NCBI GenBank assembly: GCA_963976815.1
Contig: CAXBLU010000001.1
Coordinates: forward strand, 496,001-560,000
DNA: 64,000 bases
Source of the DNA: JAHRVQ01 sp963976815
Lineage (GTDB): Bacteria; Pseudomonadota; Gammaproteobacteria; Pseudomonadales; Azotimanducaceae
Reading direction: 5' to 3'
Shown piece by piece: positions 1 through 8,666 of the stretch. The position numbers were made by a program, and so were the translations under genes. The notes beneath the pieces are model-generated. The model saw only the letters and a list, made by a program, of their open reading frames with translations, was not told the origin of the DNA and made no database searches. The first letter of the stretch is position 1. Every line of letters begins with the position of its first letter.

Positions 1-1833
1 CCGAACAACATAACCTAATATTCCCTGGGCATTGTTATCCAACTCTTCCTGCACCTCAGACTGCGAAAGATTAGTACCACCAAGCGCTGGAATGGTAAGC
101 AAATCATCCAGACTTGCTCGACTGCGAGCCTTTAATGTTTCCTGTTGGCTTGCAACACTGACCACGTGGTAGTGCATTGCGTGCAAGGTTGCAGCGGTGG
201 GCGACGGCACCCAGGCAGTACTAGCGCCAGACTGAGGATGCGCAATCTTTTCTTCCATCATTTGCGCCATCTCATCTGGCTTGGCCCACATGCCTTTACC
301 AATCTGGGCACGCCCCTGAAGGCCTGTCTCCAAGCCTATGTCGACATTCCAATCTTCGTAGGCAGCAATCCATGGCTGCTGTTTCATCAAGGTTTTGCGA
401 ACCACGGGACCAGCTTCCATGCTAGTGTGAATTTCATCGCCAGTTCTATCGAGGAATCCAGTGTTAATAAAAATCACTCGCTCTTTAGCTGCCCTGATGC
501 ACTCTTTCAAATTAAGCGTGGTACGACGCTCCTCGTCCATAATGCCAATCTTCAAGGTGTTCCTGGGCAAACCCAACACACCTTCAACCTTCTCAAACAA
601 ATCCACAGCAAATTGCACCTCATCGGGACCATGCATTTTGGGTTTCACAATATAAACGCTTCCTTGCCTGGAATTCCGAATCGGTCCTTTGCTCTTCAAA
701 TCGTGAATCGCACATAAACTGGTGATCATGCCATCAAGAATGCCCTCGGGGATCTCTTCACCCTGATACAGCACCGCATCCGTGGTCATCAAGTGCCCGA
801 CATTTCGCACCAACAACAAACTCCGGCCATGCAACGTCACCTCAGAACCATCTGCAGCCTGATAGACCCGATCATGATTCAGTTCGCGACGCACCGTTTT
901 ATCACCTTTTTTGAATTCCTCAACCAGACTGCCACGCATCAAACCCAACCAGTTGCGATACACAACAACCTTATCTTCTGCGTCCACCGCCGCGACGGAA
1001 TCTTCACAGTCTTGGATCGTTGAAACAGCAGACTCCATCAACAGATCTTTGACCCCTGCCCTGTCATCTTTGCCAATAGGATCATTTGGATCGATTTGGA
1101 TCTCGACGTGCAAACCATTATTGACCAACAATATCCCTGAGGGGCTACTTGCCTCACCCATAAAGCCAACAAATTGGCTAGCATCTTTTAAAGTTGTTTG
1201 AGCTTCACCCTGCCGGATGACAAGTGCGTTTGATGTAATCTCGTAGCCCGTAACGTCGCTGTAGTGACCCTGGGCTAATGGAAAATGTTCACTAAGAAAA
1301 CCCTGGGCATATTCAATCACCTTCGCGCCGCGGCCCGGATTGTAGCTGCTGCCCTTCTCCGCCCCTTCGGACTCCGGGATGGTGTCGTGGGTGCCCGCGT
1401 TCCCGTACAAGGCATTGTATAATCCACTCCAACGGGCATTCGCTGCATTTAATGCAAACCGGGCGTTCATCACAGGAACCACCAACTGGGGGCCAGCCAT
1501 CTTGGCAACCTCAATATCCACGTTCTCGGTTTCGATCTCAAAATCAGGGCCTTCAGGTAGCAGATAGCCAATTTCCTTCAGAAACGCTTCATACTCATCT
1601 GCATTATGTGGTTTGCCCGCGCGAGCGGTATGCCAGGCATCAATCTGTTGTTGAAAGTCATCTCGCACCGCCAGCAGCGACTTATTACGCGGAATCATTT
1701 CCCCAAGGATCTTCTCAAAACCTTGCCAGAAGGTATCGACGTCCACCCCAGTGCCCGGGGCAATTTCGTCAGCGACCAGATCAAAGAGCACCTTTTCGAT
1801 TTCGAGATGACCCGCTGTGATTTTGTCTGCCAT
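1..1833 (-). CDS. glcB: Malate synthase G, 3' end cut by window edge
   Basis: Condenses glyoxylate with acetyl-CoA to malate in the glyoxylate bypass; cytosolic. The frame stays open to base 1 on the minus strand, giving 611 codons of a family that is usually about 720 residues, so the last 110 or so residues lie outside the window. Readable family blocks include DCEDSVAAVDAEDKV, SVYIVKPKMHGP, GIMDEERRTTLN (Mg-ligand Glu) and NTGFLDRTGDEIHTSMEAGP (Mg-ligand Asp). The catalytic base Asp near position 631 of the E. coli enzyme would fall in the missing part. The ATG at 1833 follows a GGAAGGAC ribosome site. The gene diverges from the dienelactone hydrolase. No isocitrate lyase is in view. Confidence 0.96.
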   Translation of the reverse strand, partial: MADKITAGHLEIEKVLFDLVADEIAPGTGVDVDTFWQGFEKILGEMIPRNKSLLAVRDDFQQQIDAWHTARAGKPHNADEYEAFLKEIGYLLPEGPDFEIETENVDIEVAKMAGPQLVVPVMNARFALNAANARWSGLYNALYGNAGTHDTIPESEGAEKGSSYNPGRGAKVIEYAQGFLSEHFPLAQGHYSDVTGYEITSNALVIRQGEAQTTLKDASQFVGFMGEASSPSGILLVNNGLHVEIQIDPNDPIGKDDRAGVKDLLMESAVSTIQDCEDSVAAVDAEDKVVVYRNWLGLMRGSLVEEFKKGDKTVRRELNHDRVYQAADGSEVTLHGRSLLLVRNVGHLMTTDAVLYQGEEIPEGILDGMITSLCAIHDLKSKGPIRNSRQGSVYIVKPKMHGPDEVQFAVDLFEKVEGVLGLPRNTLKIGIMDEERRTTLNLKECIRAAKERVIFINTGFLDRTGDEIHTSMEAGPVVRKTLMKQQPWIAAYEDWNVDIGLETGLQGRAQIGKGMWAKPDEMAQMMEEKIAHPQSGASTAWVPSPTAATLHAMHYHVVSVASQQETLKARSRASLDDLLTIPALGGTNLSQSEVQEELDNNAQGILGYVVR

Positions 1834-1949
1834 ATTGTCCTTCCGGTGCTGCAATTTAGGAATCGCAATGCTACCGGAAATAGATTTTTTTTCCACGATT
1901 GACCGGCATATTCTGGCATTATCGAGCAACTATTCGCGGCAGAAATACC

Positions 1950-2669
1950 ATGAAAGAAGCAGAGCTCGATATCAGCACCAAAGATGGCGCGATGAATACA
2001 TTTATTACCTACCCAGAAGAAGGCGGCCCCTTCCCCATCATCCTGTTTTTGATGGATGCACCGGGTAAGCGCGAAGAACTCCATGATATGGCGCGGCGGC
2101 TTGGAACGGCAGGCTATTTTGTGATTCTGCCCAATCTTTACTATCGAAAAAGTCGGGACTTTGTCATGGGTTCCCGGGAAATTATGGTTGAACATATGAA
2201 TAGCCTCACCAATCACATGGTTGTTGAGGACTGTCAGGTGTTATTAGATTGGGCGCAGACCCAGCCCGATGCCAGCGATGGACCAGCGGGCACAGTGGGC
2301 TACTGCATGAGCGGGCCATTTGCTTTTGCTGCCACCGCCCAGCTCAGTTCCAGAATTAAAGCCGGTGCTTCCCTGCACGGGGTCCGCCTGTTTACCGAAG
2401 CCCTGGACTCTCCGCACCTGGACGCGGCAAAGATTGACGGCGAGTTCTACATCGGCTGCGCGGAAACCGATGATTGGGCACCACCTGAGATGATCAATCA
2501 GCTTGAAGCCTACCTAAATGAGCAAAAGGTCAACGCCAGGGTCGAATGGTATCCCGGCACAGAACACGGTTTTGTCTTTCCCGATCGGGCCGGTAAATAC
2601 CACAAGAATTCTGCGGAACGACACTACGAACGGCTATTTGCAATGTTTGAGAGGCAACTTAAATCGTGA
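1950..2669 (+). CDS. Dienelactone hydrolase family protein
   Basis: Alpha/beta hydrolase of 239 residues, probably cytosolic since no signal peptide is seen. The nucleophile is Cys119 in GYCMSG, the acid is probably Asp174/175 in CAETDDW, and the base is His206 in GTEHGF, the Cys-Asp-His triad of the DLH family. A longer frame exists upstream, but the ATG at 1950 starts where family members start. The stop overlaps the GTG start of the next gene by 4 bases, so the two are probably co-translated. True substrate unknown; family members act on lactones and esters. A second DLH paralogue lies at 26017-26733. Confidence 0.88.
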   Translation: MKEAELDISTKDGAMNTFITYPEEGGPFPIILFLMDAPGKREELHDMARRLGTAGYFVILPNLYYRKSRDFVMGSREIMVEHMNSLTNHMVVEDCQVLLDWAQTQPDASDGPAGTVGYCMSGPFAFAATAQLSSRIKAGASLHGVRLFTEALDSPHLDAAKIDGEFYIGCAETDDWAPPEMINQLEAYLNEQKVNARVEWYPGTEHGFVFPDRAGKYHKNSAERHYERLFAMFERQLKS

Positions 2670-3883
2670 ATCGCTACGCACTGGTTTTTATCGCGCTCAC
2701 GTCTTTGATGGATAGTATTGGCTTCGGCATTATTATGCCTGTCCTGCCCGGTCTGCTTATGGAAATTACCGGTGAGCCGCTGTCAGCCAACGTCCAGTAC
2801 GGCGGCTGGCTAATGTTTGTTTTTGCCATTATGCAGTTTCTGTTTTCGCCCCTGGTCGGCAATTTGTCAGATCGATTTGGGCGTCGGCCAATCCTACTGG
2901 TTTCATTGTTTGTCGCAGGGATCAACTATCTGATCATGGGTTTTGCTGAAACCCTGGTATTGCTATTTATCGGCAGAATCATATCTGGGTTGGGCGCTTC
3001 CAGCATGAGTACCTGTAACGCCTATATCGCAGACATCACACCGCCCGAGGAGCGTGCGACAAGATTCGGTTTAATCGGCGCAGCCTTCGGCATGGGATTT
3101 GTCATTGGACCCGTAATCGGAGGCTTCCTCGGAGAATTTGGTACCCGCATGCCGTTTATGGCCGCCGCGGCAATTTCTTTTGCCAATATGGCCTTCGGCT
3201 ATTTTGTTTTGAAAGAGTCTCTTGGGGTCGAGAACCGCCGGGCCCTTGATCTCAAACGCGCTAACCCGGTTGGTACCCTAATGCATTTGCGCGCCTTCCC
3301 CATGGTTTTTGGTATTGTTGCAGTAATGTTTCTCTCCAGCCTCGGGCACCATGTCCTTCCGGCCACCTGGAGCTTTTGGGCCATCGAAAAGTTTGACTGG
3401 TCTCCGAAAGAAATTGGTTACTCCCTCGGTTACGTGGGCATTGGTATGGTGCTCGTGCAGGGCTTTCTCATCCGCTGGGTACTGCCCAAAACTGGCCTGC
3501 GAATGGCTGGCATCATCGGCTTTGGGTTTATCATCCTGGCTTTTGTCGGCTACGCCTTCGCCGATCAGGTTTGGCTGGTCTATGTTGCGTTGACCTTTGG
3601 TGCCCTGGGGGGATTTTCGAATCCCGCGATGCAAGGGATTGCATCAAGTCAAATCAGCGCCGACCGGCAGGGTGAACTGCAGGGCGGTATTTCGAGTGTC
3701 ATGAGTCTCACTGCAATCATTAGTCCAATGATCATGACCCAAACCTTTGGCTACTTTACTAGCAACGGGGCGGTTATCTACTTTCCCGGAGCATCCTTTC
3801 TACTTGCTGCCTTCCTAACTGTCATGGCTCTGATCATGTTTATGCGCCTCACCAGATCTTTTGCCCTGCCAACCACTTCATGA
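2666..3883 (+). CDS. MFS transporter, DHA1/TetA-like
   Basis: Inner-membrane transporter of 405 residues with about 12 hydrophobic segments. Motif A is at residues 65-74 (GNLSDRFGRR), the charged loop between TM2 and TM3. The TM5 antiporter motif is readable as GMGFVIGPVIGG, and the first segment carries DSIGFGIIMPVLPGL as in TetA-type efflux pumps. The GTG start overlaps the stop of the dienelactone hydrolase (GTGA), so the two form a transcription unit. The family exports drugs or small metabolites by proton antiport; the substrate cannot be read from sequence and resistance should not be assumed. Confidence 0.88.
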   Translation: MNRYALVFIALTSLMDSIGFGIIMPVLPGLLMEITGEPLSANVQYGGWLMFVFAIMQFLFSPLVGNLSDRFGRRPILLVSLFVAGINYLIMGFAETLVLLFIGRIISGLGASSMSTCNAYIADITPPEERATRFGLIGAAFGMGFVIGPVIGGFLGEFGTRMPFMAAAAISFANMAFGYFVLKESLGVENRRALDLKRANPVGTLMHLRAFPMVFGIVAVMFLSSLGHHVLPATWSFWAIEKFDWSPKEIGYSLGYVGIGMVLVQGFLIRWVLPKTGLRMAGIIGFGFIILAFVGYAFADQVWLVYVALTFGALGGFSNPAMQGIASSQISADRQGELQGGISSVMSLTAIISPMIMTQTFGYFTSNGAVIYFPGASFLLAAFLTVMALIMFMRLTRSFALPTTS

Positions 3884-3921
3884 CTTCCAGTTTGTTCCGT
3901 TCTACTCCATAATCCTGACCG

Positions 3922-4002
3922 TTCCTTAGGGGTGGTGAAAACCTGAGATTCTGCAACTGCAGAAAACCCTAGAACCTGATCCGGTTAATACCGGCGTAGG
4001 AA
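3922..4002 (+). promoter_or_regulatory. TPP riboswitch (THI element)
   Basis: Shows the conserved core: GGGGTG near 3929, CTGAGA at 3943-3948, ACCC after the P3 stem, then GAACCTGATCCGGTTAATAC and GCGTAGG. P1 closes between TTCCT (3922-3926) and AGGAA (3998-4002). It lies 84 bases upstream of the TonB receptor on the same strand, so thiamine pyrophosphate should shut off the operon when bound. No strong hairpin plus U-run terminator follows it, pointing to translational rather than transcriptional control. Confidence 0.96.
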
Positions 4003-4036
4003 AAGGATAACTCTCTTTTGCTTCGTCCAAACCGGG

Positions 4037-4080
4037 TCTCTTTTAATCATAGGTCGGGATTGATGCCCGCCCAAAGGAGA
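4037..4080 (+). promoter_or_regulatory. Possible Shine-Dalgarno sequestering hairpin
   Basis: TCTCTTTT at 4037-4044 can pair over 8 positions (one G-U) with AAAGGAGA at 4073-4080, the ribosome site of the TonB receptor. An identical TCTCTTTT lies at 4012-4019 just after the aptamer, next to AAAAGG, and could act as a competing partner. The pairing is seen in the sequence; its role as the riboswitch expression platform is inferred. Confidence 0.5.
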
Positions 4081-4085
4081 GACTC

Positions 4086-6164
4086 ATGACCATACGCACT
4101 AAAAGCACCAGCAGTACTTTGTTACTAGCTTTATGCTTAATACCCCTACCAGGCCTCGCTATAAGTGAGATAGAAGAAGTCAAAGTTGTCGCCGACTTCC
4201 GCGGCAACGAGGCAGAATCTCTTGCGACCAGCTTATCCATTGTGGATGCAGATACGATCAAACAATCCGGTGCTCGACACTTCGACGAATTGGTATCTTC
4301 ACTCCCTAATGTGAATTCCGCCGGTGGAACTTCTCGCGCCAGGTTCTTTCAAATCCGCGGTATCGGAGAGCGCAGCCAATTTTCCTCACCCCTTAACCCT
4401 TCCGTTGGGTTTATCGTCGACAATGTGGACTTTAGTGGCGCGGGATCTGTCGGAACCCTGATGGACGTATCTCAAGTTGAGATTTTTCGCGGCCCCCAGG
4501 GAACCCGTTATGGCGCCAATGCCCTGGCGGGCTTGATATACGTCAAAACCAACGATCCAACCCAGGACCAGACTCTAGATATTAATCTGTCTGCGGGCGA
4601 ATACGATCACCGCAGCCTCGGCATCGTCGCCAATCAACCACTCAGCGACAACAGTGCAATTCGCATTGCAATAGAAAAACATGAATCCGACGGATTCTAC
4701 GAAAATGCTTTTTTGAATTCTGATGACAATAATGCACGGGATGAGCTCACTGCCCGGATAAAGTTAGCCACTAACGATATTGTTGGTTGGGACATTGTTG
4801 CGAGTGCGTCCGTGGTAGACGTTGATAACGGCTATGACGTGTTCTCACTGGACAATGTTCGTAGCACTTTCTCTGATGAGCCCGGTAAAGATAGTCAAGA
4901 ATCTAATTCTCTGTCGCTAGAAGGCACAAAAGAATTTTCTTCCGCCACTGTAACCTTGTTGGCGTCGGTTTCAGATTCTGAACTCGAATATAGCTATGAC
5001 GAAGATTGGACCTTCACTGGTTTTGACCCTATTGGCTACACCTCCTTTGATCAATACCTGCGTGACAAGTCCATTAGTAGTGTCGAAGCACGCCTGATAT
5101 CCAATGAATCAAGCCGCTTGTTGGGTGACACAACGGATTGGCTGGTTGGAGTGTACTTGTTAGAGCAAAGAGAAGACCTAACACGAAATTACACATTTTT
5201 AGCTGGGCCGTTCAGTAGCAACTACAACTTTGAAACGAGCGCCCTGTTCTTCCAACTTGATTCTGAACTTTCAGAACGCTGGGATTTTGCCTGGGGCGCA
5301 CGTTGGGAACGACGAAGTACCGACTACGACAATTCTGATGGTTTTGAAGTCTCACCTTCGGAATCCCTTTGGGGTGGTCGTCTCGCACTAAAATATGAAT
5401 TAGCGCAGGGCACGATGACTTACTTGAGTTTAGCCCGGGGCTACAAAGCCGGTGGCTTCAACACCGACGGCACGTTACCTACGAACCTGCGGGAGTTTGA
5501 TTCAGAAACTTTGATCGAATGGGAGCTTGGCATAAAGTCGCGACTACTCGACAACCGACTATCTCTGACGGGCGCAATCTTCTTTGATCAACGTCGAGAT
5601 CAACAGGTCAAAAGTTCTTTTGTCCGACCTCGTCCCGATGGTAGTACTGAGTTTGTCGACTTTCTTGGCAATGCTGCTGAAGGCACCAACAGAGGCATAG
5701 AGGCCAGCGCTTTATGGCTTATCTCCGACCGCTTTTCCGTTGACGCATCGATTGCTGTTCTCGATGCTGAGTTTGATAAATTCATCAACGAGTTTGGAGA
5801 TGACCTATCCGGTCGAGATCAGGCCCAAGCTCCCGGCAGTAGCTATCAAGTTGGACTCCACTGGCAAGAAGGCCCGTGGCGGGCCAATCTGTCGTTTTTA
5901 GGTAAGGATGATTTCTACTTTTCCGATCGACATAGCCTTAAAAGCAAAGACCAAAACCTGGTCAATGCCAACCTAACCTATGGGACGTCTCGCTACTCTA
6001 TCAACCTGTGGGGACGAAACCTGGGTGACCGTGATTATACGGTTCGAGGATTTGGTAGTTTTGGCAATGACCCAAGAAACGGCTATCAAACCGAACCCTA
6101 TGTCCAGTTTGGCGAACCACGGGTCATCGGCATTACAACTGAATTTCGAATTGGAGGCGCTTGA
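4086..6164 (+). CDS. TonB-dependent receptor, probable thiamine uptake
   Basis: Outer-membrane gated channel of 692 residues. A signal peptide (basic start, then LLLALCLIPLPGLA) precedes a TonB-box-like stretch (EEVKVVADF), a plug with IRGIGER and VEIFRGPQGTRYGANA, and a long beta-barrel. Start ATG 4086 follows AAAGGAGA. Substrate assignment rests on context: TPP riboswitch upstream and YkoF, PnuT and kinase genes downstream. Riboswitch-controlled TonB receptors of this type (Omr1) are known from comparative genomics of thiamine regulons. The chain ends RIGGA, without the usual terminal aromatic residue; the last phenylalanine is five residues in. Uptake of a precursor such as HMP rather than thiamine is possible. 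Confidence 0.92.
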   Translation: MTIRTKSTSSTLLLALCLIPLPGLAISEIEEVKVVADFRGNEAESLATSLSIVDADTIKQSGARHFDELVSSLPNVNSAGGTSRARFFQIRGIGERSQFSSPLNPSVGFIVDNVDFSGAGSVGTLMDVSQVEIFRGPQGTRYGANALAGLIYVKTNDPTQDQTLDINLSAGEYDHRSLGIVANQPLSDNSAIRIAIEKHESDGFYENAFLNSDDNNARDELTARIKLATNDIVGWDIVASASVVDVDNGYDVFSLDNVRSTFSDEPGKDSQESNSLSLEGTKEFSSATVTLLASVSDSELEYSYDEDWTFTGFDPIGYTSFDQYLRDKSISSVEARLISNESSRLLGDTTDWLVGVYLLEQREDLTRNYTFLAGPFSSNYNFETSALFFQLDSELSERWDFAWGARWERRSTDYDNSDGFEVSPSESLWGGRLALKYELAQGTMTYLSLARGYKAGGFNTDGTLPTNLREFDSETLIEWELGIKSRLLDNRLSLTGAIFFDQRRDQQVKSSFVRPRPDGSTEFVDFLGNAAEGTNRGIEASALWLISDRFSVDASIAVLDAEFDKFINEFGDDLSGRDQAQAPGSSYQVGLHWQEGPWRANLSFLGKDDFYFSDRHSLKSKDQNLVNANLTYGTSRYSINLWGRNLGDRDYTVRGFGSFGNDPRNGYQTEPYVQFGEPRVIGITTEFRIGGA

Positions 6165-6445
6165 TGAACAACTCGACACAATCAATGAAAGTATCGGTTG
6201 ATATGAGCCTGTATCCCCTGGCCGATGATTACATACCCGCCATTAAAGAATTCATCGACCGGGTTTCTGGTTACGACGGCATTGTTGTGAAACGCAACGA
6301 CCTTGCTACCCAGCTGTTTGGTGACTACGAACAAGTTATGGATATGCTTAAAATAGAAATTCGCCGCAGTTGGGAATCCCATGGCAAGGGTATTTTTGTC
6401 GTGAAGTTTCTCCTTGATGATTTGCAAGGCCTCGCTGATGGCTGA
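6164..6445 (+). CDS. YkoF-like thiamine/HMP-binding protein
   Basis: Small protein of 93 residues without signal peptide or membrane segment, resembling one ferredoxin-like repeat of the thiamine-binding YkoF family: VSVDMSLYPLADDYIPAIKE at the N-terminus, then a basic helix and a final strand. Bacillus YkoF has two such repeats in one chain; this is one, so it may dimerise. The ATG at 6164 overlaps the receptor stop by one base (TGATG) and is preceded by GGAGG six bases upstream. It sits between the outer-membrane receptor and inner-membrane permease genes. Likely role is cytosolic binding or buffering of thiamine; the family assignment is from pattern recognition. Confidence 0.72.
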   Translation: MNNSTQSMKVSVDMSLYPLADDYIPAIKEFIDRVSGYDGIVVKRNDLATQLFGDYEQVMDMLKIEIRRSWESHGKGIFVVKFLLDDLQGLADG

Positions 6446-7043
6446 TCTGCTTGGGGTCACAATTACCCAGGCCCTACAAAATTCCTGGTGGGAAATCGCG
6501 GCTGTAGTACTGGGTATTGCCTACCTGGTACTCGCGATGCGAGAGAACATCCTCTGCTGGTACGCCGCGTTTATTTCCACTGGAATTTTTCTTGTCATAT
6601 TCTGGGACGTGAACCTCTATATGGAGTCGGCGCTACAAATCTACTATCTTGGCATGGCGATTTACGGCTGGTTCCAGTGGCAAAAGGGCCATACAGATGA
6701 TGGTTCCCTACCTATCTCAAGCTGGATGTTGGTTCGCCACCTCCAGGTAATTGCGGCAATTGTGGTCGTCAGTGGCACCTCGGGTTACCTGCTCTCAACC
6801 TATACGGACGCAAGCTTTCCCTACCTCGACTCATTTACCACCTGGGGTGCCATTGTCACAACCTATATGGTCGCGAAAAAGGTCCTCGAAAACTGGATCT
6901 ACTGGTTTGTGATCGACGGCCTGTCAATCTATCTCTATATTGATCGGGAGTTGTATTTCACGGCGACGCTGTTTGCCGCCTATTTAATTATTGTGGTTTT
7001 CGGATATCTGACATGGAGCCGTCGATTTTCCAAACAAAGCTAA
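6438..7043 (+). CDS. pnuT: PnuC-family permease PnuT, probable thiamine transporter
   Basis: Inner-membrane protein of 201 residues with about seven hydrophobic segments. PnuC-family signatures are readable: WWEIAAVVLGIAYLVLAM near the start, LQIYYLGMAIYGWFQW in the middle, and a C-terminal segment ending in FGYLTWSRR. PnuT members facilitate thiamine diffusion, trapped inside by phosphorylation, which fits the kinase encoded next. Start ATG 6438 overlaps the YkoF-like stop by 8 bases; a slightly longer frame from 6414 is possible but would lie deeper in the upstream gene. The thiamine rather than nicotinamide riboside assignment comes from the riboswitch and neighbours. Confidence 0.88.
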   Translation: MADLLGVTITQALQNSWWEIAAVVLGIAYLVLAMRENILCWYAAFISTGIFLVIFWDVNLYMESALQIYYLGMAIYGWFQWQKGHTDDGSLPISSWMLVRHLQVIAAIVVVSGTSGYLLSTYTDASFPYLDSFTTWGAIVTTYMVAKKVLENWIYWFVIDGLSIYLYIDRELYFTATLFAAYLIIVVFGYLTWSRRFSKQS

Positions 7044-7858
7044 CAAAACAGTTCGCGGCAAATGATCGGCTGAGATCTGCCCTGGCGGAATATCAATCGC
7101 TCATGGGTGTCACCGCGACCAAAATCGAATCACTATCGGGAACCGGTAATCAGAGTTTTAAAATAACACTCGAGCAAGGTGAGGTGGTACTTCGGCTTAA
7201 TGCAGACTCGCGGTTGCTAGGGGTAGATCGACAGATAGAAAAACTCATCCTGGAAACCATTGCAGGTCTGGGTATTGCGCCGGAATTAAAACTCTGGCGC
7301 GAAGACTATCTTGTGATCGAGTTTACCAACAGCTCAGCGGAGGTGACCACCAGCTCAATCGCCAAAACGCTACACGCACTCCATCAGGTTCCAGTACCTG
7401 CTGCGTTAAAAAGAAAAACCCTCTGGACACCGGTAGAAACGATCCGCGACTATTTAAAGCTCGCGCCGGATGCAGTGCCCGCATTCGCTGAGCACCTGGT
7501 CATACTGGATAGATTTGATTGGTTGTCACTACCTTATGGGGTCTGCCATATAGACCTGAATCCAAACAACATCCTGCAGCCCCTCGACACAGAGACCGCA
7601 CAATTTATTGACTGGGAATATGCCCGACAGGGGCCAATTGCATATGACTTTGCGGTGTTGTGCGAAACCCACCACCTGAGTTCTGCACAGGTAGATGACC
7701 TGAGATCAGACTATCACCAGGCACCTTCAAAGCAGGAAATTGAAATTTGTCAGTTCGCTTACCGCCTTATCGAGCGGCTGTGGTTACACCTGACAGCACC
7801 CAACGATCACCCATTGAACCAACTTATGAGAGATGCCAGAGAGATTTCTCTGGCATAG
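7013..7858 (+). CDS. Phosphotransferase-family kinase, probable thiamine kinase (ThiK-like)
   Basis: Soluble kinase of 281 residues in the APH/choline-kinase fold. The ATP-loop region is LSGTGNQSFKI at 41-51; the catalytic Brenner-type motif is HIDLNPNN at 179-186; the metal aspartate is Asp200 in FIDWEYA. Thiamine kinase makes thiamine monophosphate and would trap thiamine taken up by PnuT. The proposed start overlaps pnuT by 31 bases; a later start at Met31 would remove the overlap but cut the N-terminal lobe. Last gene of the riboswitch operon. The family is secure; the substrate is inferred from context. Confidence 0.82.
   Translation: MEPSIFQTKLTKQFAANDRLRSALAEYQSLMGVTATKIESLSGTGNQSFKITLEQGEVVLRLNADSRLLGVDRQIEKLILETIAGLGIAPELKLWREDYLVIEFTNSSAEVTTSSIAKTLHALHQVPVPAALKRKTLWTPVETIRDYLKLAPDAVPAFAEHLVILDRFDWLSLPYGVCHIDLNPNNILQPLDTETAQFIDWEYARQGPIAYDFAVLCETHHLSSAQVDDLRSDYHQAPSKQEIEICQFAYRLIERLWLHLTAPNDHPLNQLMRDAREISLA
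7833..7856 (+). other. Perfect 10-bp hairpin over the kinase stop codon
   Basis: ATGCCAGAGA (7833-7842) and TCTCTGGCAT (7847-7856) form a perfect stem with a four-base loop, running into the first base of the TAG stop. No U-run follows, so it is not a typical intrinsic terminator; it could mark an mRNA 3' end or aid stability. Confidence 0.6.
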
Positions 7859-7952
7859 CTTTCAACATATAGCTTTCAACATATAGCTTTTAACATATAG
7901 CTTTCAACATATGACTTTCAACATATGACTTTCAACATATGACTTTCAAGCT
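7857..7952. repeat. 14-bp tandem repeat, about 7 copies
   Basis: Six full units of (AG/GA)CTTTCAACATAT run head to tail from 7857 to 7940, with one C-to-T change in unit three, followed by a partial seventh. The first four start AGCTTT, the later ones GACTTT. The array begins inside the stop codon of the kinase gene. There are no spacers, so it is not a CRISPR. Copy number probably varies between strains. Confidence 0.95.
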
Positions 7953-7976
7953 AAGACCTTCGAAATAGCCCAGGAA

Positions 7977-8597
7977 CTAATCTCTATTCAAAGCTCGCGC
8001 CTGTTTCCTGGCCTTTTGGTATGCCTTATCAATGTACCGTTTGTGGGATTTCTCTAGTTTCGGATACACCGCCATCGCAGCTGCAAGGGCCTTTTCATAA
8101 CCAGGAAGGCCGTTAAACTCCTGGTGCATATAGATTGAATAGTCATCCAGGCGATCAAAGGAAAGGCTCGACGTCTCTTTGATATAGTCCCAGCCGCCGA
8201 TTGCCACAATCGCGCCGGCTCCTTTTGCTTTATCCTTTGCCGCGCCGGCCATAAAACCACCAAATGGTACCTTAGAGACTGCTGCACTGATGGCAGTATC
8301 CGTGGCCTTCTCCGCCGCCAATGCCCCAATCTGGGCATTCAAAGCCTTGTCTGCCCAGGGGGTTGGATTACCACCACCATCAAAAGGGAGTAAAAATTTC
8401 CCAGTATTACCCTCAATTGGCTCTTCGTAATCTAATGTAATGGCACCGCTATCTAACAGCCCTTGAATTTCTTTATATTTATCAACGACCTGAGTGACCT
8501 GCCCCAAAACGATCTGGGCTTTTACAATCGACCCCATATTGACAGCAAAGGCGGAACTACCAATCAGCAATAGCGCAGTAAATAGGATTCTTTTCAT
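7977..8597 (-). CDS. Hypothetical secreted protein with glycine-rich segment
   Basis: Not recognised. 206 residues with a clear Sec signal peptide (MKRILFTALLLIGSSAFA). The mature part has a helical N-terminal region (GQVTQVVDKYKEIQGLLDSG), then an Ala/Gly-rich stretch around residues 105-140 (FGGFMAGAAKDKAKGAGAIV) that could be a glycine-zipper-like membrane-associating hairpin, and a very basic, Lys/Arg/Ala-rich tail. Probably periplasmic or envelope associated. It stands alone between the repeat after the thiamine operon and an oxidoreductase gene on the same strand; the ribosome site is weak. Confidence 0.75.
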   Translation of the reverse strand: MKRILFTALLLIGSSAFAVNMGSIVKAQIVLGQVTQVVDKYKEIQGLLDSGAITLDYEEPIEGNTGKFLLPFDGGGNPTPWADKALNAQIGALAAEKATDTAISAAVSKVPFGGFMAGAAKDKAKGAGAIVAIGGWDYIKETSSLSFDRLDDYSIYMHQEFNGLPGYEKALAAAMAVYPKLEKSHKRYIDKAYQKARKQARALNRD

Positions 8598-8666
8598 TAT
8601 GATGAGCTTCTAAAAGTGGATGTCCTGAATATTAAAAACTGACATCCAATATCGAACAACCCCCTG

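Noticed and set aside
145..717. A 190-codon plus-strand frame
   Set aside because: It lies wholly inside malate synthase G in the opposite direction; no family pattern and no ribosome site.
1834..1949. Sigma-70 promoter between glcB and the hydrolase
   Set aside because: A TTGACC is present near 1899 but no matching -10 at usual spacing.
1695..2216. A 173-codon minus-strand frame
   Set aside because: It straddles the start of glcB and the dienelactone hydrolase, overlapping both real genes.
2666..3883. Tetracycline resistance gene
   Set aside because: Only the DHA1 subfamily pattern is seen; environmental TetA-like pumps seldom have a known drug substrate.
7833..7856. Intrinsic terminator of the thiamine operon
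   Set aside because: The hairpin is strong but no T-run follows; called a hairpin only.
7857..7952. CRISPR or transposon end
   Set aside because: Perfect head-to-tail 14-bp units without spacers, transposase or flanking target duplication.
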